A stretch of DNA of 64,000 nucleotides from Amylostereum areolatum. Lineage: Eukaryota; Basidiomycota; Agaricomycetes; Russulales; Stereaceae. Below the pieces are notes generated by a model. That model did no database searches. It saw only the letters and a program-made list of their open reading frames with translations, and had not been told where the DNA came from. Shown here piece by piece: positions 23,298 through 33,798 of the stretch. The first letter of the stretch is position 1. Every line of letters starts with the position of its first letter. The stretch covers positions 1-64,000 of the forward strand of contig SAXG01000135.1 of NCBI GenBank assembly GCA_012932865.1, given 5' to 3'. Made by a program: the position numbers and the translations under genes.

Positions 23298-24886
23298 CTA
23301 CGCCAGCCGCCCCGCGAGCCCGCACAGCACGAGCGCGGCCGACATCAGCTCCTCGTCCCGATCCTCGTCCGCGACGGGCGCGCGTCGGGGGCGTTTGGGC
23401 GCGGACGGCGCGGGGGCGCCCCAGAGCGCGTCGGAGAGGCTGCCCAGGGGCGTGATCGCCTCGTGCGCGTCGTCCTCCTCCGTGTCTTCGCCCGCCGCGA
23501 CGACGGGCACCGGCGCGCGCGGCTGGGTCTGCGCGCGGATCGTCGTTCGCTGGGCCTTTCCCGTCGCCTTCGCTTCCGCCGTCGCCGTCGTGGTCGCGGT
23601 CGAGGGTGCCGTCCGCGTCGCCTGCTGCTTCTGTTGCTTTTTGGCGGATTCCAGCCGCGTGCGAGCGCGCGTCGTGCGCGCGCGCTTGGCCGTGCCCGGT
23701 AACGGCTCGTCCTCGTCCTCGTCCTCGTCCTCGTCACGGGCCGTCGTTGCCTGCGCCGTCTTCGCGTCCCCTCCCGCCCTCTCGTCCTCGTCCCCATCCA
23801 CATCCATCTTCTCGCCCCCAAGCCCAAGCCCAAGCCCATCCGCACCCGCACCCGCACCCCCAGCCGCGTCCGCGTCCGTCTCCTCGCTCTGCGCCCGCTT
23901 CACCCGCTCGCGCGCGCACGCCCACTCCAACGTCCCCCGCCGCCCGTACTCCACCATGCCCTTCTCCCGCCCCCACGGCCTCCCGCACTCGGGGCTCTCG
24001 GGCGCGAGCGGCGACGACGGCATGTTGTCCCACAGCCCGCCCTCCCCCTCGTCCTCCTCGTCCTCGTCCGCCTCGGGCCTCCCCGCGCGGTACGGCACCC
24101 GCGTCCTGCTCCGGCGCGGCGTGCGCGTGCGCAGCTCCGTGCGCGCCGCGAGCGCGTCGAGCGTGGGCGCGCGGGCGTCGGCGAGGGACTCGGCGGAGGG
24201 CGTGCGCGCGTACGGGTACCCGCGGCTGTGCGGCGACGCGTAGGGCAGCGGGGAGGAGTGCGAGCGCGCGAGGGACAGGGCCTCGGAGAACGCGGTGCTG
24301 CCCGCGCCGAAGGGCGACGAGAAGCCCGCCGCGAGCGAGCGTCCGCGCCCGCGCCCGCGTTTGCGGCCGGAGGTGGAGGTGGAAGCAGCGGCGGAGGCGG
24401 AGGCGGAGGCGGCGCTGCTGGTGGGGGAGAAGGGGGAGGAAGGGGGCGGGGCGGCGGGGGGGGATTTGGACTTGGACGCGGATTTGGAGGCGGCGGAGCG
24501 GAGGGCGCGACGTTCGGTTTGGCGGCGGTTTTGGAACCAGATGTTTACGGATTTGGATTCGCTGGAGGGGGGAGGAGGGCCAGTCAGCGGTCGCTGCCGT
24601 GATGGGAGGGGTACAGGCGGGAGGAGAAAGAGGGGGGGACGGAAAAAATGGAAGCGGATGTAGAGCGGGGGGAAGAGGGGACGTACGTGTTGAGGTCGCG
24701 TGCGACGAGCTCGCGTTCTTCGCGTGTGGGGTGGGACGAGATGTGGTAGAGCTGCTCGAGGATGACGACCTGGGAGTTGGCGAACCGCTTGCGGCTGCGT
24801 TTTCCGGCGTCGTCGGCGTCGGACGAGACGGCGCTGGCGACGGAGGGGGCGCGGGTGAGAGCGAGGGGGACGCGGTCGGGGGGCAT
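23298..24886 (-). CDS. Homeodomain transcription factor, 487 aa
   Basis: Two exons (24687-24886 and 23298-24561, intron 24562-24686) join in frame. Residues about 29-86 form a homeodomain: RSRKRFANSQVVILEQLYHI, a helix with REERELVARDLN, and the recognition helix VNIWFQNRRQTERR. The intron splits the homeodomain between helices 2 and 3. The rest is Ser/Ala-, Gly- and acid-rich with an RKRGRGRGR basic stretch, likely disordered regulatory regions. Several Agaricomycete homeodomain factors (hom1, hom2) regulate fruiting-body development. Which class this one belongs to cannot be decided here. Mating-type A-locus proteins are less likely because no HD1/HD2 partner lies beside it. Confidence 0.85.
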
Positions 24887-25505
24887 GGTGGGGTGCGTGA
24901 AGAGGAAAGGAGGGAAGAGGAGGCGAAGGCGAAAAGACGCGGGTGCCTTTTATGTAATTCCGGCGCGAAGCAGTCAACGAAACGCGTCGCGGCCGAGCGT
25001 TTCATCAATAGATCATGTGATCGCACTCTGCACGTGATCGCGCCCGGCTCTTTCTTCGCGTCCTCTTGACGGGTTCCGATGGTTTATATACTTACAGCAA
25101 CCAGCCAGGGGGATGTGCGCGGTGGCCTTGCGAGTCTTTGAGGGAGGTTTTGAACAAAGCATCCCGAAACGCGAGCTTGTTCCGACGCCTAACCGCGTGA
25201 GTGCCGTACGCTTCCGCTTTCTCCTCTTGCGCTTGGTTCCTTGCGCCCACGAGTCACGACATATACGGCGATGCACCAGGACTTCCTATTTCCCATTGGC
25301 GGTGACCGGTGACGGTGAACCTTGATAAATGCGTTTGTCGGAAGCCAGCGCGTGGTTACCCGTCCCATGGACGAAGCTCGCTTTGTCAATCTCGACCGGC
25401 GGAATCCTACCGCTTTACTGACCGCCGGTCTTTACCCTCTCTCATACTCACCACACATCGAGATCTTGAGAGCTCTGTCGCTCTAATGTATCCACCTATA
25501 CGAAC
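24887..25505. other. Intergenic upstream of the homeodomain gene
   Basis: Putative promoter region of the homeodomain gene and 3' flank of the gluconokinase pseudogene. No element identified. Confidence 0.4.
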
Positions 25506-26232
25506 CTAGTTGCCCACGTCCCCAACGGGCACCGCACCCAACCCCTCCACCGCACACTTCACCTGCGCTTCCATCCCCAACGTTCCACCGGCATCCGCAC
25601 CACTCCGACCTCCTCCCCCCACCGGATCCTCCAACGCCTCAAACTTGCGACTCCAGCATCCCGTCTTCATGAATTGGTCCGCTCGCCATCATGCGCTCCA
25701 GCAGGAGTTCTCGCGATCCGTGCGGGTGCACGAAGTTACGTGCGCAGAGGGCTGTCGCGGAGGACGTCGCGGTGCGCGCGTTTGAGCTTTGAAATTTGAG
25801 CGCTGAGCACGCTGCGAGGGCTCCTGCGGTCGAGGTGGAGGGTGCGCTTGGACTCATAAGGGGAGGCGGCATCGCGCACGATGACGAGCCACGACGCGCG
25901 ATCGACGTCCGTGAGTGGTTCCCCGCGGCTCATCTTCGCGACGTTCGAGGAACGGTGGAGGTCGTCTGCGTCGAGGAAGGGGTACGCGAGCGCCGTGGCG
26001 AGCGATTTCCCGAGCGTGGACTTGCCGCAGCCAGAGACGCTTCGCGGGGCGCAGAGCGAAGAGTTGGCTAAGGATGGTGGGAGGTAGGCGGTGGGAAGCT
26101 GACCATGACGACGATCGGGCTGGGTTCGGGTGAGCGGGGGTCGTACGGCAGGGTGCTTGGTCGTGAGGAATCTGGGTGTAGGTGATCGGGCGCAGGGACT
26201 TGGACGGCGGGCGGATTGCCAAGCTCAGACAT
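25506..26232 (-). pseudogene. Gluconokinase, decayed by several indels
   Basis: Family blocks are all present in order on the minus strand. An N-terminal exon (MSELGNPP...SPIVVM) leads to a Walker A VSGCGKSTLGKSLATAL, then YPFLDADDLHRSSNVAKMSRGEPLTDVDRASWL. Further on come ACSALK, HRDVLRD, FVHPHGSRELLLERM, MLESQ and LEDPV. They are spread over three frames: ACSALK and HRDVLRD overlap in different frames, a base is missing between the K-T of the expected FMKTG block and MLESQ, and an extra base follows MLESQ. At least four independent shifts are needed, so this is a real pseudogene or an extremely poor consensus. The 3' splice site before the Walker A also looks damaged. A functional enzyme would phosphorylate gluconate to 6-phosphogluconate. 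Confidence 0.75.
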
Positions 26233-26547
26233 GGCGAAGTGAGCGAGGCGGGGACTGGGTATTACTACTTATCACGCGACCAGTGTTCGCGGTGGTCCAG
26301 TGTTCGTTTTTTGAGAATGGCTCTACAAGTTCCTCACCGTTCCTCCTCGTTTCTTCTTCATAAATCATATAAAATGATCTTCTTCATGATCCGATTTTTT
26401 TGTGCCGATGCTGGGAGCGGATGGAGCGCAAAGTGAGAAACATGAGTGAAATCCCGTGATTTGGCTTCATCTGGGTCTTTCAAGAGAAAGCGTGCAAGCA
26501 CCAGCGCATCCTATCCTCTGATACTTGCACAGTACCATTATATCATA
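26233..26547. other. AT-rich intergenic
   Basis: 5' flank of the gluconokinase pseudogene. No gene or element identified. Confidence 0.4.
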
Positions 26548-27666
26548 CTACCTTCCCTTGGGGGGTATTTTTAAGGGTAAAATGCGAGTGGATGTGGCAA
26601 CACGAACACTGGTACCACGGGCGCATAGTATGCGCCCGTGGTACCAGTGTTCGTAAACCCGGGGCCAGACGACCATTTCAGACCTCTGGTTTGCCCGGGT
26701 CCGACCGCCCAGGGTGGATCTAGCCTCTGGCGGGCGTTTCAGAGGGTCTTTGTTGCGGTCAAAAAAAAAAAGGCGATGCGCAATTCGTTCCTGGGGAAGA
26801 GATTTACTTCATTGATACATACTTTAGTCAACAGCGATTCAAACTTATCACTTACCGTCTGCACTGCAATCAAGCCTTCTGTCTTGTAGAGATCCTGGTC
26901 CATTCGATCCTCGATGTTCGTCACTGTGACCGCGATGATGCTTGTATTCAACTCGATGCCCTGGAGCAACGTACACTGGAAAAGTTGAAAGGTCAGCATT
27001 AGCCACAGAGCAGTCCTGAAGGCGTTCGACTTGCCGTGAAAGTAGCATCGGCCTCGCCCAAGCGGTGCACGAATTCTCCCAGCTTGTCGCTGTGTTTGCG
27101 CGAACGGACAAAGCGAGAGATGCGTCCCTGCTTGAGAATCTGTTTCATGTCGTTGCAGATGCACTGGACAGAGCTGAAAAAGACGTAGTTGAGAAGGATG
27201 AATTCTGCTTTCTTGACAGAGAACCGCTCACGCGTCGAAAGTGGCTATAGCACGCTGCTGCAGTGGCGACAGCTCTGTGGCATCCGGTACTGCAGATACC
27301 AGGCTGTCCTGGATCTCATCCATCCGCCGGTAGATGTCCTTCAAGGCATATGCGTTGGCATGCATTTTCTACAAGAACCGAAGTCAGATCTTTGAATGCG
27401 GCAGTGAAGGACGGAATGAGGCCGGTTGAAGACCTGAGGGTACATACCTTCGAAAGATCCAGGAAGTACATGAGTCCGCCCACGGCACTCTTCAGAGGTG
27501 GGCACGCGTCGCTCGATTCCTTGAGGGCCTCGAGGCCACATATCAGAGTATCCGAGGAAAGGTGAACTACTGATTTGACCTTGACAGAGGTCAAACCACC
27601 CTTCAGGAAGCCGATCATGTTCGAGGGTTTGCGGATGTTCAGCTGGAGGCGACGGCGAGAAAGCAT
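26548..27666 (-). CDS. STAND/NLR-type N-terminal helical domain protein, copy 2
   Basis: Start MLSRRRLQLNIRKPSNMIG at 27666. The frame runs through SDTLICGLEALKESSDACPP, LKSAVGGLMYFLDLSK, then exons with DIYRRMDEIQDSLVSAVPDA, LSPLQQRAIATFDA, CNDMKQILKQGRISRFVRSR, HSDKLGEFVHRLGEADATFT and TLLQGIELNTSIIAVTVTNI. The introns have normal ends except one GC..AG donor (GCAAGT, after ADATFT). The domain resembles the four-helix N-domain that heads Agaricomycete NACHT/STAND proteins and is suspected of cell-death or signalling function. No NACHT, TIR or repeat module follows. The last exon starts ERIAHRLFF over an 11-base A-run (26761-26771) and stays open to a stop at 26548. It runs through a perfect palindrome and is probably acquired non-domain DNA. 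Roughly 310 aa if intact. Confidence 0.55.
26602..26654. repeat. Perfect 26-bp inverted repeat with 1-nt spacer
   Basis: Bases 26602-26627 (ACGAACACTGG...GCGCATA) and 26629-26654 are exact reverse complements around a single G at 26628. The DNA could extrude as a cruciform, and RNA from either strand would form a 26-bp hairpin. Confidence 0.95.
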
Positions 27667-28335
27667 TGTCGATGGGTCGGGTGCTTGGACTAGGTGGAAG
27701 AGGTGAGAGGGCGAAACCCATCCAAGAGCAGAGGGGCAGAGCGGAAGGGAGGCTATTCCGCATACCACAGTCCTAGCCATGGTAGAATCGTTGGCAGTGT
27801 CCTACACTTGAGGGCGTCAGAAGCTCGCTGGCACAGCATTGGCGTAGAATTCTGGATTCTCTTCACAGAAAAGCGGTAGACATCCCAGGAGAGTCAGGGT
27901 GTTGCAGCCTGAGGATAATTCCGAACATATAGAACACGGGGAGATCACAAAGACGTTGAAACCTGAGGCCTTGAGCTTGCAGTGGAAGATTGTCGGCCGA
28001 CGCACATTCCGATATCGTTCACCTTGCGATATTGTTGGCTTCTCTCATTCGAGTCTGCTGCTATCATTAGTTTCTCGTAGCCAGACAGAAGACAAAAGTC
28101 AATGGGCCGTTGGAGGGTTGCGCCCCAATTCCGATGACATTCAGCTCGCGACGTTCTTCAACCTCATCCCCAGCGCAGACGCAACGCTCAGATAGAGTGA
28201 TAGTGTGCACTGGTTCGGCGCTTCAGCGTTCGGGGCGCAAATCGCTTACGAGTAGAGATCAAAGTATCAAACATGTACTGCGAAATGGTGAGGCCCGTAA
28301 GTACAATGCCGAGTAAAAGTATCAAGACCTCACAG
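27667..28335. other. Intergenic, nothing recognised
   Basis: 5' flank of STAND N-domain copy 2 and 3' flank of the F-box gene. Short frames on both strands match no family I know. Confidence 0.45.
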
Positions 28336-29590
28336 TCACTTGTCTCCAAGTTTTCCTACGCCATGATCGTCCCCCGCCTTGCCCTCAGCCCTCGCTCGAA
28401 CCAGGTCCTCCAAGGCCTTCAAAGCCGGCCTATCACTGATTATATCACGGTCGTCGCCATCCAAGGTACAGTCCAGCGGAGCGTACCCCTGCCCAATATC
28501 ATTGAACATGATGTACCGTATTTGCGGGTCCTCCCTGTCCGAATCATCGAAATCGTCCTCCTCAAACCGAACTTTGAGCTCCCTGAGCTTCCCAAGTTCC
28601 CTCGAAAACCTGTCCCAGACGTCTGCCCAGGACCTACCAGGAATCCCCCTCATCCGCGCGTAACCGTAATCGATCGCGCACCGGTAGAGCTCGAGCTCGG
28701 TGAGCGTACCCTTGTGCTGCACGATGAATGCTTCCGTGTCGGCGGCGAATTGCACGTTCGTCAAGGAGAGAGACTCGAGGTGCGGACAGTGAACGGAGTG
28801 GAGGTTGATGTATGGCATTCCGCCCGTGATGTCGCCCGCTGCGAGCGAGAGCGAGCGCAGTGAGACGGCGGGCCGCAGAACGCGCGTAGAGATGGTCGCC
28901 CAATCATCCTGGAACGGGCGGTGGAAATAGCTTCCTTCGTTGCCATCCTCGAGCACGGACCACCGAAGATGGTGTAGCGACCCGATGAAAGTAGCAAAAG
29001 CAGGATCGGTGAAGGCTGCGTGGATGTACGGAAGTATGCCCTCGACCTTGAAGGACTTGAGAGATGGGTGGGGTTGAGGGCTACGTGAGAGCGCTTGGAA
29101 GACTGTCCGCTGGAACTGCAAGTAGGCTGGCCCGGGGCCCGTTTCCCACTCATCCTCGGGATCTGTCGCGAAGAACGCGAAGGAAAGCGACTTGAGGTTC
29201 GGAAGGCGATGGAGCGCAGAGAGCGCGTTGGCGTACGCAGAGAACATGGCCTCGTCGTCGCTATTGGGCTCTGCACCTTCCCGTCAACCGAGGGCACCAG
29301 GGATGTGCAGAATAAGTGTATTCACCGTGCACGAACTTTGTCATGTCCTCATCCGTGTCCTCGAACGATATCTCCTCGACATATTCCGCGACCGCCTGGC
29401 TGTCGAGCAGACTCTCCAGCCCTTTCGCACTCTTGGGCGTGTACCCGACGTGCAGAACGCGAAACGCGTGCGGTGACGCCAGATCCCGGAACTTTCTGTC
29501 GGTCGAGCGCAAACGGAGGAGGTCAGCTTGGGACGACGCCACATCTTTTATGATCTGAACGAGGAGCTCGTTTGGGAGATGCGAGGTCAT
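28336..29590 (-). CDS. F-box protein with leucine-rich C-terminal half, 399 aa
   Basis: Exons 29326-29590 and 28336-29270 join in frame to 399 codons plus stop. The F-box is at the N-terminus: MTSHLPNELLVQIIKDVASS, ADLLRLRSTDRKFRDLASPH. Irregular leucine-rich units follow, for example LHRLPNLKSLSFAFFA, HPSLKSFKVEGILPYI, HCPHLESLSLTNVQF and GTLTELELYRCAIDYGY. Such proteins are substrate adaptors of SCF ubiquitin ligases. Agaricomycetes have hundreds of them, mostly with unknown substrates. The C-terminus (RYIMFNDIGQGYAPLDCTLD, then a charged tail) is soluble. No signal peptide. Confidence 0.82.
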
Positions 29591-30056
29591 TGAGGCTGAT
29601 GTGAGGCCGAGAATAAGTGATAGCGAGGCAAAGAATAAGTGATAGGTGGAGGGGTGAGAGAGGGTGAGAGAGGGGTGAGAGACAGGCTGAGACAGGCCAT
29701 GGTGTCAGACAGGCGAGTTGGGATGATGTGGGCGCGTTGCGCCGCGGCACGTCCATACACCTTGCAATATTCGATTGGCAAATAGTAGTTATAATTTCTC
29801 TCATTCGTGGGTGCTGTCATGAGGAAAGGTCTGAAGGGGATGGGCGTTATCGAGCGCAAAGGAATATTGGCATGTGTACAACGAGCGGTATTCCAGTTAC
29901 ATGCGTCCAAAACCTCTACCGGGAGTCCTAACTAGACCGGTAACCGTCTGCCTACTAAGAAACAAGAATACGAGACTAAGTCCTAAGGCCTAACGTCGTA
30001 CACGATGTTCGCCATCATGATGAACATCGTGTATCTCATCCTCACCAGTCGCCACA
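29591..30056. other. Intergenic
   Basis: A GTGAGAGA-type simple repeat at about 29650-29690. No gene seen. Confidence 0.45.
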
Positions 30057-30833
30057 TCATCTGATTGCCTCGACGATGTGTTTCAGCGTCCTCGACGACA
30101 CCCCGCCAAGCTCCTCAACCCGCTCCTTGACCTGCTCGTGAGAGAGCATTTCGGAATCTGGGTAGCGACGCAGGATTCCTGCTCGGACGCGCGTGTATCT
30201 GTTCTCCGCGGAGTTTTCTAGTAAGGTCGTGTACACCCTCAGAGAGAGGAGGACGTCGGGGTCGCTAAGATCGGGGAGTTCGCTCGGAGGATGCCTAGGG
30301 TTTTCGCGAGCAACAAGTGCGAGCGCGTCTTTGTCTAGGGTGGACTGACGTGGGGCGGGGAGGGAGGTGTCTTCAAGTAGCGAAGGCGCATCGTCCGCTG
30401 TTAGTCTCTGCGTCGAAGGATCCAGAGAGGTGGGGCCATCGGCATGGGTGTCTGGGTTATTCGGGTCATTGATGCGTGGCCCGTCGCGTTCATTCAAAGC
30501 AGGATTTGGAGCGGCAGCAAGAACGCATTCGACCTTTCCAGACTGGGATAAACCGTGGCATTTAGGATATGTATAGCGCAGATGCAAAGGCAGTACTTGG
30601 CAGAAACTTACCGAGGATCCCGCCGCTGTATCTTCCTCCCTTGGAACCCTCCTTCTCTTCCTCCCCCTGTTATCTTCCTCTCCAACCGGCTCAAGACGTC
30701 GTCGTTTCTCATTCCCAGCGCGTCTCAAGAACTCGCGGAACTCCTCCGAAATGCGGTTGGGCGCGTGGCGGGCGTATGTACTTTGCGAGACGTTTTTGCC
30801 GCCTTCGCATTTGGGACAATTGCAGTTGGGCAT
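30057..30833 (-). CDS. Hypothetical protein with N-terminal Cys/His motif
   Basis: The ATG at 30833 opens MPNCNCPKCEGGKNVSQSTY with a CxCxxC pattern and a His at about residue 23. This resembles the short zinc-motif N-termini of proteins encoded in or beside basidiomycete CACTA/KDZ-type elements. A basic stretch (RRRLEPVGEEDNRGRKRRRV) and a Ser/Pro/Asp-rich middle follow. The C-terminal part is helical and charged (SDPDVLLSLRVYTTLLENSA, SHEQVKERVEELGG). An intron at 30543-30611 has good splice sites, is 69 nt long and contains no stop, so retention would add 23 residues without breaking the frame. No transposase core is nearby. Function unknown. Confidence 0.5.
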   Translation of the reverse strand: MPNCNCPKCEGGKNVSQSTYARHAPNRISEEFREFLRRAGNEKRRRLEPVGEEDNRGRKRRRVPREEDTAAGSSVSFCQVLPLHLRYTYPKCHGLSQSGKVECVLAAAPNPALNERDGPRINDPNNPDTHADGPTSLDPSTQRLTADDAPSLLEDTSLPAPRQSTLDKDALALVARENPRHPPSELPDLSDPDVLLSLRVYTTLLENSAENRYTRVRAGILRRYPDSEMLSHEQVKERVEELGGVSSRTLKHIVEAIR

Positions 30834-31242
30834 TTGGGGTCGGGTTTCAGGGAAAGATGGAGCGACGAGGAGAATGGGAGACAAAGGGAAGAGTGGTGAC
30901 GAAACGGAGAGAGAGAGAGAGAGAGAGGAGGATTTCTCCAAAGTCCCCTTCGCTTATCGACGACACCCCCAAACCACTCGGTCTGATTAAATAGAATCCG
31001 CGGAGACACATGGAAAGAAATAGTCAGAGATGGCGTGCTTGTGTCGCTATGACCGGGAGATAGAGTGTAGAGTGGTTGTGAATGTACGCGGATGGAGAAG
31101 GATCGAAATGAATCGAAATAAATCGAAATCGATGCGAGGGATTCTCACCTGTTGCAGTTATACAACTGCAGTCTTTTTCAAAAGCGATACACGACGCGTC
31201 CCTGGAGTGCGTATATGGTTGTTATGCACTCGGCAGCAGTGT
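30834..31242. other. Intergenic with GA-repeat
   Basis: A (GA)n tract at 30908-30928 and otherwise no recognisable gene. Confidence 0.45.
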
Positions 31243-31640
31243 TTATTCAACATCGCCCACCAGAGTAGGCGTCGCCATGATGGCCTTTATTCGAGTTCGG
31301 GCCTGGTCCATTCGGTTCTCCGCTTCGACCGCGATGAAGCTTTTCGACTCGATACTCTGAAGTAGCGTGCGCTGAAAATATGAGGATTGAGTGTCAAGGG
31401 TAGGTTCTGCTACCTTGAGCATACCGTGGACGTAGCGTCGGCGTCGGTCAGATGGCCAACGGAGTCTCCGCTATGCTATCTCTACAGATGAAGGGAATCA
31501 GATGACAGGAATACAAGCACCTGTGCAGCAGGGCGTCAGCAATGGAAATCCGAGTGAGGCGCCGGGCGAATAGACATACACGTTCGAAAGCTCAGCTGCA
31601 AAGCCCGCCCGCAGGTCGAACGGCGACTTCAAAACCGAAG
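31243..31640 (-). pseudogene. STAND/NLR-type N-terminal domain, copy 4 (relic)
   Basis: Minus-strand fragments keep the order and splice positions of copies 2 and 3: a piece like FEVAVRPAGGL before a GTATGT donor, LTDADATST before an intron, then RTLLQSIESKSFIAVEAENR and MDQARTRIKAIM, ending at a stop (31243). The second exon is missing or unrecognisable and stops lie between the pieces. Confidence 0.65.
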
Positions 31641-31749
31641 AACGAGCGATGCTTCATGTCCATCTATAGCCAGCCACACAGAAAACAGTATCGTACAAAC
31701 CGACGCAATACTTCCAACCACATATCTATGCGGACCAAACGCACACAGC
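31641..31749. other. Short gap before the small conserved gene
   Basis: 3' flank of the next gene. Nothing seen. Confidence 0.4.
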
Positions 31750-32215
31750 CTACGCGTTCTTCTTGCCCAACAGCTCCTCCTCCTCGCGCTGTATCTCCGC
31801 ATCGATCTTCGCCCCACGCGAGGGCTCGTTCCCGTGCGACCGTGCGGGCGCGAGCGGGTCGGTGACGGTGTTGGAAGGTTCTGGCTCGTGATCTTTCTTC
31901 TCCGCGGCGGCGAGGCGGTTGGCGATGGTGCGTTCATCTCTGTGTTGTTATCAGGAGGCGGTCGGGGGAGGGAAGAAAGAGGGAGGAGGCGTACTTCGCG
32001 TCGGTGTCCAGGTGGGAATGGCGCTGGCCGGCTTCGTAGGCGGGTTGTTGGCGCGCGGCGTCGACGTCGGCGTGGCTGGGCCTGGAAAGGGGAAAGTGTC
32101 GACCTTGTCAGACGATGAAAGCTAGTTGACATGAGGGCTATAAGGCTGCGTACCTTTGGTCGCCGTCGTTGTAGACCTGAGGGTTGCCGACTTTGGACAT
32201 CATGGATCCGGACAT
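31750..32215 (-). CDS. Small conserved fungal protein (about 112 aa)
   Basis: Three exons give MSGSMMSKVGNPQVYNDGDQ, RPSHADVDAARQQPAYEAGQ, RHSHLDTDAKDERTIANRLA, AAEKKDHEPEPSNTVTDPLA, PARSHGNEPSRGAKIDAEI and a QREEEELLGKKNA end. Junctions are in frame (CAAAG to G, and GCGAA to AGATGAACG). The DERTIANRLAAAE and HGNEPSRGAKID motifs recur in small hydrophilic fungal proteins that I recall only as conserved hypotheticals. It is hydrophilic with no signal or membrane span and is probably disordered. The start at 32215 is supported by the family-like MSxSxMSKVGNPxVYN beginning. Confidence 0.72.
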
Positions 32216-33798
32216 GACTGGTTGTTAGGTCTTGTGGTAGACGTGGTTGGGTGTTGGACGTGGACGTGGTTGTCGGGCGAGTGTCGGCGAATGAAGAGGG
32301 GTACCCAAAAATGAGGGAGGTTTATATGTGCTCTTCGAGTCTGGGGGATCGGGGTGAGGTGACGTCACGAGCGACGCAAGAGGTGTCAGCGGGAGGAGCG
32401 GGGAGTACAGAGAGAATGTTTTAGGTCTTCGCTCGGAGCACCTTCGGCAACATAAATGCACATGGACGCATGGACGTGGATGGAAAGTGGTGGGCTTGTA
32501 CAGGAAGGAGAAGGAAGTGATCTTGATGGAAGGACAACTAGGGGTGGTGGGGCAGATTTTGGTTGAAATTTGCGTATGTGTAGGAGAAGTTATCGCCACC
32601 ATCGAGACCATCTTGGAGCTTGAAGCTTGCATGAGTGCTTGAGTTATAGAGGAGAAGGAGATTGAGATTGCAGAGGTTATGAAAGAATCGACACGGCAAG
32701 TCTCCGGTCAACCCACCAGCAGCGCATGTTCTTCCGTGCTGGTCTCAATCGACGCCTTTCGGTTCTGCAGCGAGCTTGTTCATACACAGAATGGAATGAG
32801 AATAATATGGCGATTGCATCAACTACCAGCTCAAACAGACGAAAACGACGACGTAGCGGTGTGTACTGTACGAACTTCCGGCCCTGCCCCCTCCCAGACG
32901 ACGCTCGAAGCGAGCGTGGCGCACCATAACAATGCGCCGAGCACTAAGACATCCGGTCGCTTTCCGCCCTGCATTGGCACAGACCACTCGTGGAAGAGGT
33001 GAGGACGGTCTGTAATTTGACTTGAGGTGCGTTGAGAGGAAAAAGCGTGGGCGGCTCGCCGCGCAGTTTTCATGGATGAGCGTGGGAAACTTGGTCGGTG
33101 ACAGTCCGCGGAAGCTCGACAGGCATGGGAGCACAATGCCCCAGAGCGTCGAGTATGACGACGATCCGTCGAGCTCGTTGGCTTTCCTGGCTTCTTATTA
33201 CTCTCCGGTGCCGTTCATCATGTAAAAACGGATCAAACGGAGAAGAAAGAGGCAATGAGCACGGCAAAAGCCTGTCCGACGGAGTAAGTACGTTGGACAG
33301 CCGCAGCCAGCGTCCCAAAATACGGATCTCTTTCTTCTCACCACGATGTCGGCCGCGTTTCTGCTATGATGTTGCTCTGCGGCTCTGGAGTCCGGATGAC
33401 CTTGAGCTCGATATCGTCGTGGCGTCTCTCGAACATTCCCTTTCGGTCTGGATCGCCGCGTGGATCACTTGGTGGCGATTTGAATGGCTGCACGATGACA
33501 CAGGACAAATCGCGGTAATCTAGACGCAGCCTGTGGGCGGGCTCGGAAAGGCCGCGAGATGTGAAGGATGGTGAGGCAAGGGAGATGGTGGTGGAAGGCA
33601 AGGAGGAGGTCAGGGGGAGCACATGCTACAGGACGGCCGGGGGAGGCCGGTTGTCGTTTGTTGACCACCCAGCGTCTCCACTTTTCCTCCTGCCTTGGCC
33701 TCACTTTCCTTCCTCCTCTCTTCCTCTCAGCTACAACGCTCTCTTTCTCCCCCCTTCCTCTCTCCCGCCCTCGCTTTCCCCCCCTTCCCTCAGGAGCC
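32216..33798. other. Long interval upstream of the deacetylase; doubtful minus-strand gene
   Basis: A minus-strand frame pair (33622-33338 and 33318-33070), joined by a plausible GT..AG intron, reads LRLDYRDLSCVIVQPF and ERRHDDIELKVIRTPEP, then RRIVVILDALGHCAPMPVEL. It might be a real gene of unknown function, but no family is recognised and the 3' end is unclear. The T/C-rich stretch at 33690-33790 is the probable promoter and leader of the deacetylase gene. Confidence 0.35.
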
